From assembly GCA_964545075.1 (NCBI GenBank), contig CAZJFS010000033.1, positions 1-35,832 on the forward strand: a stretch of DNA of 35,832 bases. Direction: 5' to 3'. Below, in pieces: positions 32,987 through 35,832 of this stretch; within the stretch, counting starts at the first letter, position 1; each line of letters opens with the position of its first letter. Position numbers and translations under genes: made by a program. This DNA is from DAOPXV01 sp035352535 (GTDB lineage: Bacteria; Muiribacteriota; UBA9980). The notes beneath the pieces are model-generated. The model ran no database searches. It was not told where the DNA came from and saw only the letters and a program-made list of their open reading frames with translations.

Positions 32987-34429
32987 TCATTTAACCTTCA
33001 GAACCTCATATATCTGTATTTTTTCTTCCTTACCCTTTACCTGAACCTTTTCAAGCTTAGTTACCTCAACCTTGTCCTTGACGTGTTCATAAGTAAAATC
33101 GGATATAATAACCTGTCCGGCTTTCGCAACCGAGCAAAGGCGTGACGCGAGATTGACAGAGTCGCCGATCGCGGTATATTCAAGACGGTTCTCAGAACCG
33201 ATATTTCCCACGACAACGCCGCCGGTATTTATGCCGATGCCCATACCTATGGCTTTTTTACCTTCCATGGTTAATTTATCGTTGAGTTGTTTCAATTTCG
33301 CCTGCATCTCTATAGCGGCCGTAACCGCTCTCAGCTCATCATTATCGCCGATGATGGGAGCTCCGAAGAGCACCATCATCGCATCGCCTATATATTTGTC
33401 AAGCGTGCCGTTCCAGTTGAATATTATGCCGCTCATTTCAGAAAAATATTCATTCAGAAGCGCGACGACCTCTTCCGGCTGGAGTTTTTCGCTCATCGGC
33501 GTGAATCCGCGTATATCGCTGAAAAGAATCGTCGTTTTTTGTTTTTTACCGCCCAGATTGGTAGAGTCAGGATTTTTCATAAGTTCCTCGACGACCTGCG
33601 GGGAAACATATTTAGAGAACATTTTAGTGAGTTTTTTCTTTTCCAGGAGCTGCTCCTCGGAAAACTTTTTGGAGCTTTCAAGATCCGATGCGTTATAAAT
33701 GGCGTTTCCTATAATGGAAGCGAGCATCGATAAAAGCGAAATATCTTCGCCGGATAAAGACGTGGCGGCATTGGAAAGTTTTTCGATCGCGATGGAACCG
33801 ACCGGCATAAGTTCGCCTTCGGCGATGGCAAGGAAAGGAACCGAATATATAATTTTCTGCCGGGCGTTATCAAGCTGACGCGCGAATACTCTGTCGCCGT
33901 GGGTATCATCGATATGGGTCAGTTTTTTCGTGACAAAGGAATGGGCGACGACCGGATAATCCTCAAGCTGGCGTTCGACAAGATTTTCATCTATGTTAAC
34001 GCCGATGCCGCCCGCCACGAGAAGCGAATCAGAATCCTTTTTCTTTAAAAATATAATGGCCTTGGTCACCGGAAGATTGCTCTTGAGAATGTCTTGAATT
34101 TCTTTAATTATCAATTGGGAGTTAAGCGTCGAAGTGATATTTTTTATTTTCAGGACCAGCGTAGAGGTTTTGAGCATTTTATCGCCATATTCGCCCTGTA
34201 ATTTTTCAAGCCTTGTCATATATTCCTTTTCAATTTCCTGAACAAAGCTTTCTTTTCCGGTATCGATATTTTTTTTAGACTTTTCGATCTCTTCCTTTTT
34301 CTTGGCCTCGTGTTTCTCAATCATCATCCTGATCTTGTTGTAGGAAACGAGAAATACTACAAGCATGACGACGGAAACCATGAAAAGAATTAAAGAAAAT
34401 AATACAAATTCATCCTTTAAAAACTCCAT
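32987..34429 (-). CDS. Membrane-anchored class III adenylate cyclase with a GAF-like domain
   Basis: The 480-residue protein has one N-terminal transmembrane helix (about 9-29), a charged coiled coil (30-95), a GAF-like sensor domain (about 97-250) and a C-terminal class III cyclase domain (about 270-480). The catalytic domain has the metal aspartates D305 (FSDIRGFT) and D349 (YIGDAMM). K345 and T419 (LEYTAIGD) are the residues that usually specify ATP, and N427 and R430 (SVNLASR) complete the transition-state pair, so an active cAMP-forming enzyme is predicted. The start ATG 34429 follows GGGGCG. It is the first gene of the long operon. Confidence 0.92.
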   Translation of the reverse strand: MEFLKDEFVLFSLILFMVSVVMLVVFLVSYNKIRMMIEKHEAKKKEEIEKSKKNIDTGKESFVQEIEKEYMTRLEKLQGEYGDKMLKTSTLVLKIKNITSTLNSQLIIKEIQDILKSNLPVTKAIIFLKKKDSDSLLVAGGIGVNIDENLVERQLEDYPVVAHSFVTKKLTHIDDTHGDRVFARQLDNARQKIIYSVPFLAIAEGELMPVGSIAIEKLSNAATSLSGEDISLLSMLASIIGNAIYNASDLESSKKFSEEQLLEKKKLTKMFSKYVSPQVVEELMKNPDSTNLGGKKQKTTILFSDIRGFTPMSEKLQPEEVVALLNEYFSEMSGIIFNWNGTLDKYIGDAMMVLFGAPIIGDNDELRAVTAAIEMQAKLKQLNDKLTMEGKKAIGMGIGINTGGVVVGNIGSENRLEYTAIGDSVNLASRLCSVAKAGQVIISDFTYEHVKDKVEVTKLEKVQVKGKEEKIQIYEVLKVK

Positions 34430-34468
34430 TGAACGCCCCGTTTACTTTAAGTTTTTTAAAACACGATA

Positions 34469-34497
34469 ATTTTACCACAACAGGCTTTTTGTGTCAA
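34469..34497 (-). promoter_or_regulatory. Promoter of the cyclase-TldDE-LPS operon
   Basis: On the minus strand a perfect TTGACA (34497-34492) is 17 bp from TAAAAT (34474-34469). Transcription would start near 34462, about 33 nt before the ATG. No other promoter is evident down to 24310. Confidence 0.77.
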
Positions 34498-34499
34498 AC

Positions 34500-34516
34500 A
34501 ATATATAATATATATT
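34500..34516. promoter_or_regulatory. AT-only perfect inverted repeat between divergent promoters
   Basis: AATATATA-A-TATATATT has 8-bp arms and a single central base. It abuts the minus promoter's -35 and lies 27 bp from the plus one. It may be an operator, an UP element, or low-complexity chance. Confidence 0.3.
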
Positions 34517-34543
34517 AGAGCGCTTCATTTAAAAACAACCACT

Positions 34544-34572
34544 TTGACATAAGCATTTTAAACTGTTATAAT
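34544..34572 (+). promoter_or_regulatory. Promoter of the prepilin-like gene
   Basis: A perfect TTGACA (34544-34549), 17 bp spacer and perfect TATAAT (34567-34572) preceded by TG make the best promoter in the window. Transcription would start near 34579, about 31 nt before the ATG. Confidence 0.85.
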
Positions 34573-34609
34573 TAAAAGAGAAGAAATTTTAAAATCATCG
34601 AGGAAAATA

Positions 34610-35431
34610 ATGATAAAACATACAACGGCGACGCTTCATGGAAAAACTTTTAAAAGGGCTTTTACGCTGCCTGAAGTAATAGTGGTAGTGCTCATAGTAG
34701 GCATCGTTGCGACATTCGTTTCTCAAATGATTGGAAGCGGCACTCAAAACGTCGCAAAATCAGTATGGTATTCAGATCGTTTGAGAGAATCCCAGGATTT
34801 CTTCAAACGAATAGGAGACGACCTGCGCATGGCCGCCAACGAAACGCATGTAAATTACGGCCAGGTATTAAACGAAATATCCAGAACGCCCAAGTTCGTC
34901 CTTTATTTAAAACCTGACAGCAGCGCCACCTTTATAAATCCTTTCGAAAGCGCCATAGATGGATCGAGTAACTCAAATACCGCAAGGTCGTTCAACGTCT
35001 TAAACGGCGCCGGAGCCGCCAACCGAAAAATAATGTCATTCCAGATAAATAAAACCGATGTCGTAGGCGGCAACATCGCCACGAATCAAACCGGGTATCT
35101 GCTCAAGGTCGATCTTTATTTAGACGACCCGAAACGCAACGGAAAACCGGACCCGAAAATAATTTACGAAAAAAAGATTGTGAGCGGTTCTCAGGCCGAA
35201 GCCGAGGAAGACGGGCATATTCTTGGAAAAAAAGTGATAATGAGCGAGGTGGAATATATTTTTATGCATCATAAAGTTCAACGCTCGCAAATGGATAATT
35301 CGGTCTCACATTCCATGTTTTATATTTTCATCCACGTAAAAGACCATCAGAACGAACTGAGTCAGAGCCAGAAAGATTTCAACCAGTCCATAAAGGTCCC
35401 TATAGAAATAAGAGATATGACCTCGCTTTAA
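34610..35431 (+). CDS. Type IV pilin/pseudopilin-like protein
   Basis: The 273-residue protein has a prepilin leader: basic residues up to KRA17, then FTLPEVIVVVLIVGIVATF, with the processing site after A17 and the conserved glutamate at position 5 of the mature protein (E22). Alanine instead of glycine precedes the cut. The long mature region (about 255 residues) and the RDMTSL end resemble the minor, GspJ/PilW-like class rather than the major pilin. It would be processed by a prepilin peptidase and used in a type IV pilus or type II secretion machine; the machine's other genes are not in the window. GAGGA provides the ribosome site. Confidence 0.85.
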   Translation: MIKHTTATLHGKTFKRAFTLPEVIVVVLIVGIVATFVSQMIGSGTQNVAKSVWYSDRLRESQDFFKRIGDDLRMAANETHVNYGQVLNEISRTPKFVLYLKPDSSATFINPFESAIDGSSNSNTARSFNVLNGAGAANRKIMSFQINKTDVVGGNIATNQTGYLLKVDLYLDDPKRNGKPDPKIIYEKKIVSGSQAEAEEDGHILGKKVIMSEVEYIFMHHKVQRSQMDNSVSHSMFYIFIHVKDHQNELSQSQKDFNQSIKVPIEIRDMTSL

Positions 35432-35832
35432 TTACCCATGAATTTTCTTTTAAAGTCAAATGACGTCTCGAAACGCCTTGTCAGCTTGTTGTTCGTTTTA
35501 TCTTTATAAGTCAGGTTGACCGTTATCTGAATTATATCGTTTATAAATTCAACGTTAGACGCGGTGCTTGATTTTTCAGGAAGGCCTATATAAATCCTTT
35601 TTATTCCTTCGAAAGACACTTCAAATTCGTCCTGAACGATGTTAAGTTTATACATGTTTTTAAGTTTTTCGCTGTCCCTGAATTCTCCGAAAAAAGCCGC
35701 CGCCAATGGAACCGGCGTAAGGTTGTTCCATATCGAAACTCCAGGATTGTTTTTCTGATAATTTTCAAATTGTATCATGGCTTCCCTGAATTCTTCGGGA
35801 AATTCCTTTATTTTAAGCTTCACGGCTTCGCA
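35428..35832 (-). CDS. Unidentified protein, C-terminal part (runs off right edge)
   Basis: The frame is open from the window end to a TAA at 35430-35428. The first in-frame candidate start inside the window is GTG at 35823-35821, preceded by GCC, GAA and TGC with no stop, so the gene probably continues past base 35832. About 134 codons are visible. The sequence is a mix of helices and, toward the C-terminus, strands such as IIQITVNLTYKDK and LTRRFETSFDF. The latter resembles the closing beta-sheet of minor pilins, but I do not recognise a family with confidence. It meets the prepilin gene tail to tail, sharing TTAA. Confidence 0.55.
   Translation of the reverse strand, partial: CEAVKLKIKEFPEEFREAMIQFENYQKNNPGVSIWNNLTPVPLAAAFFGEFRDSEKLKNMYKLNIVQDEFEVSFEGIKRIYIGLPEKSSTASNVEFINDIIQITVNLTYKDKTNNKLTRRFETSFDFKRKFMGN

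Noticed and set aside
1..35832. CRISPR arrays, prophage, toxin-antitoxin or restriction genes
   Set aside because: No evenly spaced direct repeats and no recognisable proteins of these classes were found on either strand.

Overview
The window looks like chromosomal DNA from a diderm (Gram-negative-type) bacterium. The evidence is an LPS inner-core and lipid A gene set (GmhB, a WaaF-like heptosyltransferase, a WaaE-like family 2 glycosyltransferase, an LpxL-like acyltransferase), MurG, many proteins with Sec signal peptides, a prepilin-like protein and a MacAB-type ABC exporter. Promoters fit the sigma-70 consensus (TTGACA, 17 bp, TATAAT) and GGAGG-type ribosome sites are common. AUA isoleucine codons are frequent. 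No phage, plasmid, intact insertion sequence or CRISPR array was seen. The species cannot be named. The mix of generic envelope genes and poorly matched secreted proteins would suit an uncultured or deep-branching diderm lineage, but that is only an impression.

Layout. 1-319 (-) is the N-terminal part of a DUF115/MAF-type glycosyltransferase. 723-4767 (+) is a tight operon: ssb, a DUF2007-like gene, an exported beta-propeller protein and an exported minimal penicillin-binding-type transpeptidase. 4922-5548 (+) is an exported protein with an alpha-crystallin (Hsp20)-like domain. 5653-9055 (+) is a zinc/manganese ABC uptake system (binding protein, ATPase, permease) followed by a GNAT acetyltransferase. 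9194-9727 (-) is a small secreted protein with a CBM25-like domain, and 10151-11416 (+) is an Nramp (MntH) transporter. 11708-11780 is tRNA-Glu(CUC) with its own promoter and terminator. 12018-18198 holds mostly exported proteins: a Sel1-repeat protein (-), an agmatine/peptidyl-arginine deiminase-family enzyme (+), a membrane protein with a metallophosphoesterase (-) and a DUF4105 protein (+). Then come murG (-) alone and a three-gene MacAB-like exporter operon (+, 19781-24272).

From 34429 down to 24310 runs one apparent minus-strand operon of eight genes with gaps of 35 nt or less and two overlaps: class III adenylate cyclase, TldD, TldE, a large TPR protein, an LpxL-like acyltransferase, a family 2 glycosyltransferase, a heptosyltransferase and GmhB. 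Its near-consensus promoter faces a second near-consensus promoter for a prepilin-like gene (34610-35431, +), with a perfect AT-only inverted repeat between them. The window ends inside an unidentified minus-strand gene that meets the prepilin gene tail to tail with a 4-bp overlap.

Taken together the genes serve envelope building (LPS core, peptidoglycan, secreted proteins and their quality control), metal uptake and surface structures. The less expected elements are the exported Hsp20-like protein, the exported deiminase, the propeller-transpeptidase pair behind ssb, and the cyclase-TldD/E-LPS operon.
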